Source of the DNA: JAUIAI01 sp049680625
Lineage (GTDB): Bacteria > Pseudomonadota > Gammaproteobacteria > Burkholderiales > Burkholderiaceae_E
Length of the DNA: 64,000 nt
NCBI GenBank assembly: GCA_049680625.1
Contig: JBAUID010000116.1
Span: 37,382 to 101,381 of the forward strand
Direction: 5' to 3'
The notes beneath the pieces are model-generated. The model made no database searches. It saw only the letters and a list, made by a program, of their open reading frames with translations, and was not told the DNA's origin. Numbering within the stretch: position 1 is the stretch's first letter; each line of letters opens with the position of its first letter. The position numbers and the translations under genes are program-made. Below are positions 33,306 to 41,638 of this stretch, in pieces.

Positions 33306-34601
33306 ATGGCAACCCCGGCACAGTTGGCGGACCGTCAAAAGGTTGACACGGGCGCAGGGTTTCGGGAGATCAGTCTGCCCTGGCACGAAAGCCTCAAGAC
33401 CGAGTTGACTGACGGACACCAAATCGATCTTCTCGAAGGTGGCGCAGAGTTTTTTCCGGCACTGGTTGCGGCTATTGATCAGGCCGAAAAAAGTATCCTG
33501 ATTGAAACCTACATATTTGGCTCTGATCCGACAGCTGTTCGCATTGCCCGGGCGCTGGCTGACGCATCAATGCGTGGCGTTAAAGTTCGCTGCATTATCG
33601 ACGGCTTCGGCACCCGAGAGCTCAAAGGCGAGGTGCGCGACATTATTGATTCGTCGCAGGTTCGACTCGAAACCTATCGCCCTGAACCGGCGCGTTTATC
33701 TTTTGACCGACAACGCTTGCGCCGCATGCATCGCAAATTAGTGGTAGTTGATGGTGAACATATTTTTGTTGGCGGAATCAACCTGATTGACGATATGCAT
33801 GATATTCGTCATGGAATACTGGATGCGCCACGTTTCGATTTTGCGGTTCGGGTTTCCGGGCCCATGGTGGCAAGCGCCCATCTGACCGCAAATCGATTGT
33901 GGTGGGAGTTGCGTTTTATTAATTCGTCGCTCCGCAAGCCACGCCCCAGTGGGGCCGAACCGGAAAATGGCAGTGTGTACGTCATGCCAACAATCGTGCG
34001 CAGTGTTATCAGCCGGGTTGGCGACAAACGTGCGATGCTGATTTTCCGCGATAATTTTCGTCACCGGCATACGATTGAGCGCTGGTACTTGCAAGCAATC
34101 CGAGCCGCTACCAAAGATATCGTTATTGCCAATGCCTACTTTCTGCCTGGTGTGCGATTCCGGCGCGCCCTGATTGACGCAGTCAAGCGTGGGGTTCGGG
34201 TTCGTTTGCTCTTGCAGGGTAAAGTTGATTACAAAATGCAGTATCTGGCGACTCAGGCCTTGTATGACCGGCTACTGTCTGAAGGGGTTGAGGTAATCGA
34301 ATACCAGGCAAGCTTTCTGCATGCCAAGGTTGCTGTCATTGATAACCTGGCGACAGTCGGGTCGTCTAATATTGATCCGTTCTCCCTGTTGCTCGCCCGC
34401 GAAGCCAATGTAGTGATTGATGACCCCGGGTTTGCGGCTAATTTGCGTAGTCGCCTTGAGACCGCAATCAATAACGGCGGGCGGGTATTGAAACTACAGG
34501 AACACCGGGGACGACCGTTTTGGCAACGGGTAAAAAACTGGTTTGCATTCATTTTGTTGCGTCTCGCCGTCTCGTTTACGGGTCGTGCCGGGCGCTATTA
34601 A
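33306..34601 (+). CDS. clsB: Cardiolipin synthase ClsB-like phospholipase D protein
   Basis: Phospholipase D superfamily phosphatidyltransferase, probably making cardiolipin. In 431 residues two HKD motifs are visible: HRKLVVVDGEHIFVGGIN near 142-159 and HAKVAVIDNLATVGSSNID near 339-357. There is no N-terminal pair of membrane helices, so the type is ClsB rather than ClsA. A hydrophobic stretch near the C-terminus (about 405-420, NWFAFILLRLAVSF) may anchor it. The ATG directly abuts the stop of the EEP gene, indicating translational coupling. After its TAA the same reading frame continues into a DNA-ligase fragment (next entry). Confidence 0.9.
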   Translation: MATPAQLADRQKVDTGAGFREISLPWHESLKTELTDGHQIDLLEGGAEFFPALVAAIDQAEKSILIETYIFGSDPTAVRIARALADASMRGVKVRCIIDGFGTRELKGEVRDIIDSSQVRLETYRPEPARLSFDRQRLRRMHRKLVVVDGEHIFVGGINLIDDMHDIRHGILDAPRFDFAVRVSGPMVASAHLTANRLWWELRFINSSLRKPRPSGAEPENGSVYVMPTIVRSVISRVGDKRAMLIFRDNFRHRHTIERWYLQAIRAATKDIVIANAYFLPGVRFRRALIDAVKRGVRVRLLLQGKVDYKMQYLATQALYDRLLSEGVEVIEYQASFLHAKVAVIDNLATVGSSNIDPFSLLLAREANVVIDDPGFAANLRSRLETAINNGGRVLKLQEHRGRPFWQRVKNWFAFILLRLAVSFTGRAGRY

Positions 34602-34985
34602 TACGATTGTTGCGTGCAGCGCGGGCACGGCCGTCGGGCCAGCTCACACACCGATTACACCTTTGCTGTGTCGGATAAGGCACTGGGTGAGCCGGGTCGG
34701 CAGCTGGTGACTCTCGCCAAGGCATACTCTGGTTTGACGGATGAAGAAATCAAGCAGGTTTATTCGGTGATCAAAAAGACAACAAGGGGGAAATTCGGGC
34801 CGGCCTGTAGCGTTGAGCCCAGCCTTGTCTTCGAATTGGGTTTCAAGGCGATCCAACTGTCCCGGCGACATATGTCCGGGGTTGCGGTTCGTTTTCCACG
34901 GATGTTGCGTTTGCCAGCTGACAAAACTGTTGGGCAGGCAGGCAGCCTGCTGCATCTGCTTGGTATGCTGCCGGAACAAGCCTGA
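34602..34985 (+). pseudogene. C-terminal fragment of ligase-associated ATP-dependent DNA ligase
   Basis: About 127 codons are open after the cls stop, with a possible GTG start at 34614 that lacks a clear ribosome site. The text matches the C-terminal OB-fold of bacterial ATP-dependent DNA ligases of the ligase-associated repair module: QRGHGRRASSHTDYTFAV, LAKAYSGLTDEEI, KFGPACSVEPSLVFELGF, IQLSRRHMSGVAVRFPRML. Intact members have about 530 residues. The adenylation domain with the KxDG lysine is absent, and the sequence upstream is cls. The fragment is in the same frame as cls, only four codons after its TAA. It could be a relic or a retained OB-domain protein. No internal stop or frameshift is seen, so truncation may be recent. 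Confidence 0.82.
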
Positions 34986-34986
34986 T

Positions 34987-37900
34987 ATGGCTGCGTTGCG
35001 CCGATTTGGGCGTGGTCTGGCCACGGTTGTTGCCAGCTTGCTGCTGCTCTTTTTCTTGTTGCTGCTATGGATCTACTTTGTTGGGATTTCGGTCAACCTG
35101 ACGCAGTGGCGTGAGCCGATTTCGAACAAGCTGACCGCGGTACTCGATCGCGAGGTGTGGTTGCGTGGGGAAGTTCGATTTGAACTGAGTCGCAATCCTG
35201 AGCTGATGGCATCGCGGGTACATATCCGCAATGCCGGATCAAACGGCGTCATCACTAATGGCTTTGCGGATATCGACTGGGTGTACGTCGGCAATGCCCA
35301 GGTGCAATTCGACGCTCAGCACTATCTGCTCACGCGCGGCCTGCGCTTTCGCCGGGTTAAAGCCGATAATCTTGCCGTGTTTCTTGAAGCGCGCCCTGAC
35401 GGCAGCAACAACTGGACAGTTGAGGCTGATGGGTCAACTGAGGAATCGCCGTCGCCTGCACGGCCGGATGCCGCTGACAAATATACTGATCGCACTGGCA
35501 GCAATGATCTCGGCATTCTGGCTGGCCTGGCGGTAGATGCGATTGAACTGAACCGCCTGCATGTCGAGTATCACGGCCCGGACGGTAAGTTACGGCTTTA
35601 CAGTATTCCGACCCTCAGTGCGTCGGCACCGTCAGGGAAACCGGTTAGTGCAAACTTTCGCGGTGTAGTTGATTCGCTTTTTCCTTTTGATGTTGAAATT
35701 ACCGGTGGATCATTAGACTCACTGGCCGAATGGTCCAGACCGTGGCCCCTGACGGTCATTACCCATGCCCTGGGGTCAACGATGACCTTAGACGGTCAGC
35801 TTGAACCTGACAAAGCAACCGTGCAGTTTGGCTGGGGAACGCCAGACCCGGCTCAGGCAGGGCGGGTATTGCAAATGGATTTTCCAGACGTCGGCCCGAC
35901 CGCGGTTGCGGCACAGCTGACGATCTCGCCGGGTATCGTGCGCCTGCAGAACCTGCGCGGCTGGATGGGGGTTACGCAACTGACGGGCGACGTCACGATA
36001 CTGTCTGATCGCGAGCGCCCGCTGATTTCCGGAGAATTGTCGGTGCCGGTGCTGGACCTGAAACCGTTCATGGACGGTGGGGAGCAACAGCCGGGCGAGG
36101 CCAGCGGTGGGGCACAGACAGCTCAAAGTGATGCCGCCGACTTTAAAGCTGCCGCCGCCACGGCGTCTACTGCCAACGCGACGGCACCTGATCAGGCGAC
36201 GGCGAGCATTGCCGACTGGTATCGCGAACGGGCTGCGAGCGTTCTGGACCTCTCCGGTTTGGGACAGGTTGACGCAGACCTTCAACTCAGTGTGGGCCGG
36301 TGGCTGAGCCTGCCTGGTAACGTGCGTAATGCGAAGCTGCATGTACAACTGGTCAACGGTAAGCTTAAGGCGCCGGTGCAGGCGCAACTGGCCGGCGTTG
36401 CCATGCAAGGCCTGATCCTAATGGATGGTGGTCTGCATGAGCCGCGGATTGATCTTTCACTGGGCGCTGCCGAAACGCCGCTCGGTGAGCTAGCGCAATT
36501 GTTGTTCGGATTACCCGGGGTTCGAGGTGATCTGCAAAGTATTGCGTTTCGACTCCAGGCCAGTGGCACAAGCGTTGCCGAGCAAGTTGATAACATGACG
36601 GTTAACCTGGCGATGGCTGGTGGGCAATTAACTTACGGCAATCGCTCTGGCCTGAAGCCAGTTGCCTTTGGCCTGAAACAACTCGACCTCACCATTAACC
36701 CGGGTGAGCTGCTAAAAGTGACGGCTGATGGCAGTTTGCTCGAACAACCGCTGAATATTGTGTTCACTAGTACTCCATTCCGGCAGTTACTCAGTGATGG
36801 GCAATCAAAAATAGACTTTCGGGCCCGCTCACGTTCGATGCAGGCCCGCATTCGCGGTGCAATTGGTCAGAAGAACTCCGACGGCAGCATCAAAACGAAT
36901 TTGTTTATTGGTATCACCGCCCGGCGCGCCAGGGATGCTGCTGCATGGTTTGGTATTGGCGGCAAGGTTAATGCGCCGTTGTCAGTCGCGGGGCAATTAG
37001 CCTGGGATGGCGAGAACTGGGCAATTCGCGAAGGGCGGTTTGGGGTAGGTCGCAACCGCATCTTTGCCGAAGTTGATCAGGTTACCCGGGGCAGGCATCC
37101 ACTCGTGCGGGCGAAAATACGGGCGGATCGTTTGAACGTGGATCAACTTCAGGCCTTGTTCGAAAGTAATGTTGCGCGTCAGCCTGAGCAAACCGAGGGC
37201 TCAATGTTGAATATTCCTGTGCTGCCCGCCGACATCGACCTGACCGATACTAATTTGAGCTTGCGGATAAAACACCTGACTCGCTCGGGCATGGACATTC
37301 GGGACATCGCTTTTGATGCCAGCATTCGCAACGGTCGAATGACAGCTTCTCCGTTGGCCATGACAGTTTTGAACGTGCCGCTCAGCGGTGCTGTAGAACT
37401 GGATGTCAGCAGCAAGAAACCGCGTGGTCAGTGGTGGCTGGCTGGGTCGGACGTCAATATCGGCCGGTTGCTCAAGCGCTTTAACCTGGTGGACAACCTT
37501 GACGCGCGTGCTGACCTTCTGAGTATGCATCTTGACATCAAGGGCAACACATTGGGCGATGTGCTGGACAAGTCTAACCTGACTGTCGAAATCGCCGGTG
37601 GTGAGTTTGCCATTAAAGACCGCAACAGCGGGGCAGCGGTGCAATTTTCCGTGGATTCGGCAACCGTGAAGTCGCCAGCCGGAAAGCCAATTGAAGCGAA
37701 AATCAACGGGCAGTGGAATAAGCAACCGGTTCTGATCAGCCTTGGATCGGGCAGGGCGGTTGAACTGATTGATTCGAGCAAACCGATTCCGGTCAGTGTG
37801 CTGCTCGAAGTTGCTGACACCGATTTTGAATTGTTTGGCAAAGTTGGTCGTGACTTCGGTCAGCAGCCTGCAGACCGAGGTAATCGGCCCATGCAAAAGC

Positions 37901-39420
37901 GCCTGGTCAGTGACAGCGAGATCAAGCTAAATCTGTTGATGAATGGAAAACGCCTTGATTCGCTGAACAAGTTGTCCGGTGTCACGCTGCCCCCGTGGGG
38001 GCCGTACGAGATCACTGGTGTTGTTAAGCTGTCGTCTGACGGGTATGAAGTGCCGAACCTGAGTGTCACCATGGGTGACAGCAGACTGGACGGCACTGGG
38101 GTTGTGGTCACAACGCAGTCGCCACCACGCATCAGCGTTTTGCTCAGTGCCAACCAGTTGCAAATCGATGACTTCAAGTTTGGTGACTGGAGCCCGGTGG
38201 CGCAGTCGCCGGACAAAACTAATGACACTGCGCAGGACTCAACCATTGATGCGGCCAGCATGCGGCGTCAGGCCCGTGAAGCCAGTGACCAGACGCAGTC
38301 GCTGCTCAGTGAGGAAACCTTGCGCAGTTTCAATGGTGGCCTGCGTCTGAACGTTAACGAGGTGCGCTCCGGTGCTGACCGGCTTGGCAGTGGCAGCCTG
38401 AAATTCAGTGTGTTTGACGGGGCGGCAACTATTGGGCCGATTCAAGTGCGTCTGCCGGACAGTTTGGCCAGCCTGAAACTCAACTATGCGCCTGACAAAG
38501 ACGGTATCGATATGCGCACCCAGATCAAGGCGGAGCAGTTCGACTACGGTTTTCTAGCCCGCCGGATACAACCAGACACCACCGTTGCCGGTCGACTCAG
38601 CATGGATGTTGATATCAGCGCGTCAACGCCAAGTCTGTCCGAGGCAATGCAAAACAGCTCCGGCATCATCGGTTTTGATGTCTGGCCTGAAAATATACAG
38701 GCCGACGTTTTTGATTTATGGGCAACCAACTTGTTTCTGACACTGGCGAGCCGGCTGGACCCGTCAACTGCATCAAAAATCAACTGCGGTGTTGTGCGGT
38801 TTGATATGAAGGACGGTGTTCTCAAGCATCAGAAAATTCTGCTGGACACCACCCGGGTCAGGGTAGCGGGTGAAGGCAGTGTTGACTTTGGCACTGAAGC
38901 CTTATCGCTGAAGATGCAGCCGTTGCCAAAGAAAAGTGAATTTTTCAGCCTGGGCACCCCAATCGTGGTCAACGGGACTTTTGATGACTATTCAATCGGG
39001 GCGAACCCGGGTGATGTTGTAGGCACCGTGATCCGCCTGGCAACCTCACTGGTCTGGGTGCCACTGAAAAAACTGTTTGGCCGGTCAATGCCGGATGACG
39101 GTAGTGATATTTGCGGCGAACCCGGGCGTTTCCTGTCAACGGTTGGTCAAACGGCCGCATCACAATTGCCGCAAACACCGGCTGATAAAACAAGTGATGG
39201 TCAGCAGCCGGGCAAGCCGTCCGGCGAAACCGCGCCCGCTGTGGTGAATCCATCCGTTTCGAATGCAGCGGCAGATCAATCAGCAGCAGCAGAATCGGGG
39301 CCAACGGGAGGGAGTCCTGACCATTCCCGAACGATACCGGTGGCACCCGAAAACGGGCTAACCAAAGAGCTGCCGCGTCCGTGGAAACACCCGGCAGACA
39401 GCCCCTACCTGAATCAATAG
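34987..39420 (+). CDS. Very large AsmA-family protein
   Basis: AsmA-like envelope protein of 1477 residues. I chose the ATG at 34987 because it directly precedes the N-terminal membrane anchor (about 11-35, VVASLLLLFFLLLLWIYFVG). The longer open frame runs through the ligase fragment. The body is periplasmic, beta-rich and repetitive, as in AsmA/TamB-like lipid-transport bridge proteins. The AsmA C-terminal region is recognisable near 1170-1370 (FNGGLRLNVNEVRSGADRLG, then GVVRFDMKDGVLKHQKILLDT). A Pro/Ser/Ala/Gln-rich tail of about 100 residues ends the protein. The related family YhdP/AsmA moves phospholipid to the outer membrane, so its position just after a cardiolipin synthase is suggestive. 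Confidence 0.88.
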   Translation: MAALRRFGRGLATVVASLLLLFFLLLLWIYFVGISVNLTQWREPISNKLTAVLDREVWLRGEVRFELSRNPELMASRVHIRNAGSNGVITNGFADIDWVYVGNAQVQFDAQHYLLTRGLRFRRVKADNLAVFLEARPDGSNNWTVEADGSTEESPSPARPDAADKYTDRTGSNDLGILAGLAVDAIELNRLHVEYHGPDGKLRLYSIPTLSASAPSGKPVSANFRGVVDSLFPFDVEITGGSLDSLAEWSRPWPLTVITHALGSTMTLDGQLEPDKATVQFGWGTPDPAQAGRVLQMDFPDVGPTAVAAQLTISPGIVRLQNLRGWMGVTQLTGDVTILSDRERPLISGELSVPVLDLKPFMDGGEQQPGEASGGAQTAQSDAADFKAAAATASTANATAPDQATASIADWYRERAASVLDLSGLGQVDADLQLSVGRWLSLPGNVRNAKLHVQLVNGKLKAPVQAQLAGVAMQGLILMDGGLHEPRIDLSLGAAETPLGELAQLLFGLPGVRGDLQSIAFRLQASGTSVAEQVDNMTVNLAMAGGQLTYGNRSGLKPVAFGLKQLDLTINPGELLKVTADGSLLEQPLNIVFTSTPFRQLLSDGQSKIDFRARSRSMQARIRGAIGQKNSDGSIKTNLFIGITARRARDAAAWFGIGGKVNAPLSVAGQLAWDGENWAIREGRFGVGRNRIFAEVDQVTRGRHPLVRAKIRADRLNVDQLQALFESNVARQPEQTEGSMLNIPVLPADIDLTDTNLSLRIKHLTRSGMDIRDIAFDASIRNGRMTASPLAMTVLNVPLSGAVELDVSSKKPRGQWWLAGSDVNIGRLLKRFNLVDNLDARADLLSMHLDIKGNTLGDVLDKSNLTVEIAGGEFAIKDRNSGAAVQFSVDSATVKSPAGKPIEAKINGQWNKQPVLISLGSGRAVELIDSSKPIPVSVLLEVADTDFELFGKVGRDFGQQPADRGNRPMQKRLVSDSEIKLNLLMNGKRLDSLNKLSGVTLPPWGPYEITGVVKLSSDGYEVPNLSVTMGDSRLDGTGVVVTTQSPPRISVLLSANQLQIDDFKFGDWSPVAQSPDKTNDTAQDSTIDAASMRRQAREASDQTQSLLSEETLRSFNGGLRLNVNEVRSGADRLGSGSLKFSVFDGAATIGPIQVRLPDSLASLKLNYAPDKDGIDMRTQIKAEQFDYGFLARRIQPDTTVAGRLSMDVDISASTPSLSEAMQNSSGIIGFDVWPENIQADVFDLWATNLFLTLASRLDPSTASKINCGVVRFDMKDGVLKHQKILLDTTRVRVAGEGSVDFGTEALSLKMQPLPKKSEFFSLGTPIVVNGTFDDYSIGANPGDVVGTVIRLATSLVWVPLKKLFGRSMPDDGSDICGEPGRFLSTVGQTAASQLPQTPADKTSDGQQPGKPSGETAPAVVNPSVSNAAADQSAAAESGPTGGSPDHSRTIPVAPENGLTKELPRPWKHPADSPYLNQ

Positions 39421-39504
39421 CAATTGGGCGACACAACTGCTCCGATGCGCGGCGGTGGCAACCGACTGCTGAGGTTGAAGCCCGATGCTAACGGTTGAAG
39501 TTGA

Positions 39505-40704
39505 TTATTGAGCCGCCGCCAGCAAGGCTTCAATTTGTGACTGTTCTGTCAACGGTCGCGGATTGGTTTTCACCCAGATATTTTCCATTGCACCGCGGGC
39601 AATGGTCTCGTGCATACTGGGGTCTACTTGTTGCGCTGACAATCGGGTTGGTAAACCCAACGTGGTAATCAGTTGGGCAACCAGATCTGCGGCGTTGTCA
39701 GCCGGGGTATTGTTACCGCCCAGCGCTTGGGCGATCAGGGTTTGTGCGTCCCGGGTTACCGGCAGGTTGTAGCGCATCACGTGCGGTAACATGATGCACG
39801 AAGTGTAGCCATGGCTAATGCCGGTTACCGCGCCCAGACTGTGTCCAATACCATGGCTTGCGCCGTAAGGAACTCGCAAGATACCCAGGCCAGCCAGCCA
39901 GGCCGCTTGCTGGCAATGCAGGCGTGCCTGCATATCGTTGCGGTTAGTGTGCGATTGCGTCAGGCCGGTTGAGAACAAGCGTAGCGCGTGTAAACAAGTT
40001 GCCTGTATCAAAGGCGACGATTGCACCGAACAAATGCCTTCAACCGCATGATCAATGCCGCGTATTCCCGTTGACAACCACAGCCACGGCGGTGTGTATT
40101 GGGTAATCACCGGGTCGAGAATAACTGTTGCTGCGCCAATTGTCTTACCCAGGTAGCCGTCTTTGATGCCGCGTTGCACATCAGTGCAGCCGCCGAAATC
40201 GGAGAATTCCGCGGCGCCAAGCGTCGTTGGAACAACAATCTGTCTTGCCTGCGCCGGTTTAATTTCAGGCACACGGCGACTGCCATCGGGGTTGGTGCCA
40301 AGGTGGAAATCGGTCAGTTGCTCAGCTCGGGTCAGATGATGGGCCATGGCAATCTGCATCACTTTTGCCGTATCAATTGCCGTGCCCCCGCCAACCGTGA
40401 CAATCAGGTCAGGATTGCAGTCTCGCGCGGCATTTGCAGCGTCAATAACACTGGCGCGAGGGGTGTGCTCAATACACTCGTCAAAAGTGGCTACGTGGCG
40501 GGGCCCGAGTTGGTTCCGTATGTCTTCGATCGCGGGTGTGGTTCGGTTTAATGTCTTGCTGCTGATAATCATGATACGCCGGGCAGCGCGCCGGTCACAT
40601 TCCGCCAGGACGGCTTGCGCCGCGGGGACCCCCCAAACAACACGGTCCTGGGCCAGGTATTCATGAATGCCTGTGTCCAGTTGACCATTCGCTGACTGAT
40701 TCAA
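39505..40704 (-). CDS. Iron-containing alcohol dehydrogenase
   Basis: Group III metal-dependent alcohol dehydrogenase of 399 residues. The NAD-binding TVGGGTAIDTAKVMQ is near 101-115. The metal-binding Asp/His residues lie in AEFSDFGG and DHAVEGICS near 220-232 and in the ASHGIGHSLGAVTGISHG block near 282-299. The start is a TTG supported by an AGGAG site six bases upstream; no in-frame ATG lies near. The family includes maleylacetate reductases, lactaldehyde reductases and butanol dehydrogenases, and the ending here does not decide between them. It is convergent with the AsmA gene and divergent from the DUF429 gene. Confidence 0.9.
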   Translation of the reverse strand: MNQSANGQLDTGIHEYLAQDRVVWGVPAAQAVLAECDRRAARRIMIISSKTLNRTTPAIEDIRNQLGPRHVATFDECIEHTPRASVIDAANAARDCNPDLIVTVGGGTAIDTAKVMQIAMAHHLTRAEQLTDFHLGTNPDGSRRVPEIKPAQARQIVVPTTLGAAEFSDFGGCTDVQRGIKDGYLGKTIGAATVILDPVITQYTPPWLWLSTGIRGIDHAVEGICSVQSSPLIQATCLHALRLFSTGLTQSHTNRNDMQARLHCQQAAWLAGLGILRVPYGASHGIGHSLGAVTGISHGYTSCIMLPHVMRYNLPVTRDAQTLIAQALGGNNTPADNAADLVAQLITTLGLPTRLSAQQVDPSMHETIARGAMENIWVKTNPRPLTEQSQIEALLAAAQ

Positions 40705-40759
40705 TGTTGTCTCCTGAGGTGATGCGGCTGCGGTGATGCGGTTATGTTAGATTGTTTTT

Positions 40760-41638
40760 GTGCCCCCCGTCGCCATTCCGGATTCCCTGGCATTTGCTGC
40801 CACAAAACCACGTCTGTTTGGCGTTGACTTTACCTGCGCGCCTGGCCAACGAAAACCCATTGTCGTGGCCCTGGGGCATCTGGAAGAAACAGGTAATCCC
40901 AATGCTTGCAAATGGCGCTTGTCGCTGGACGGTTTTGAATCATTCACTGATTTTGCCGGTTTCGAAGAATTGTTAATGCGGCCTGGCCCCTGGGCAGGTG
41001 GTTTCGATCTGCCTTTTGGTTTGCCGCGTGAGCTAGTCGTGCAGTTTGGCTGGCCTGTTCGCTGGCCGGAACTGATACGGCTTTATTCTTCATTCAGCCG
41101 CAAAGATCTGCGCGATCGATTTAAGCAATTTTGTGATGCCCGGGCACCCGGAAATAAGTTTGCCCATCGGGCGACAGACCGTCCTGCCGGATCAAGCGCT
41201 TCAATGAAGTGGGTGAATCCACCGGTCGCCTGGATGCTTCACGCCGGTGCGATCCGACTGTTGAATGCCGGGGTTTCAATTCCCGGCGTATTGAACGGTG
41301 ATTCCAAGCGGGTGTGCCTGGAGGCCTACCCGGGTATGCTGGCCCGTTCGGTTACCCGGGCGTCATACAAAAGTGATGATCGCCGTCGCCAGACAATCGA
41401 GCGACAAGATGCCCGCCAGCAGATTCTCAAGGCCGTCGAAACGAGTGATAGCCAGCCGGGTATTGCAACCGTGCTAAGCCGGCAAGATCGCTGCATAGTT
41501 CTTAATGATGGTTCGGGTGATTCGCTTGATGCACTGCTGTGCCTGGTGCAAGTAGCCTGGTCGCTAACCGACTTGAATCGGCGCTTCGGATTGCCAGCGA
41601 CATTCGACGGATTAGAAGGCTGGATAGTTGGTGCCTGA
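40760..41638 (+). CDS. DUF429 family protein (predicted RNase H-like nuclease fold)
   Basis: A 292-residue protein of the DUF429 family, whose members are predicted to have an RNase H-like fold; their biological role is unknown. The start is a GTG. The first strand carries GVDFTCAP with an Asp at the expected catalytic position (about residue 22), and GGFDLPFGLPRELV (about 79-92) carries the second. The conserved C-terminal DGSGDSLDALLCLVQVAWS near 254-272 supplies further acidic residues. Its last codons overlap the start of the ligase-associated helicase gene, so the two are probably co-translated. A connection of this protein to DNA repair is therefore a reasonable inference. Confidence 0.85.
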   Translation: MPPVAIPDSLAFAATKPRLFGVDFTCAPGQRKPIVVALGHLEETGNPNACKWRLSLDGFESFTDFAGFEELLMRPGPWAGGFDLPFGLPRELVVQFGWPVRWPELIRLYSSFSRKDLRDRFKQFCDARAPGNKFAHRATDRPAGSSASMKWVNPPVAWMLHAGAIRLLNAGVSIPGVLNGDSKRVCLEAYPGMLARSVTRASYKSDDRRRQTIERQDARQQILKAVETSDSQPGIATVLSRQDRCIVLNDGSGDSLDALLCLVQVAWSLTDLNRRFGLPATFDGLEGWIVGA

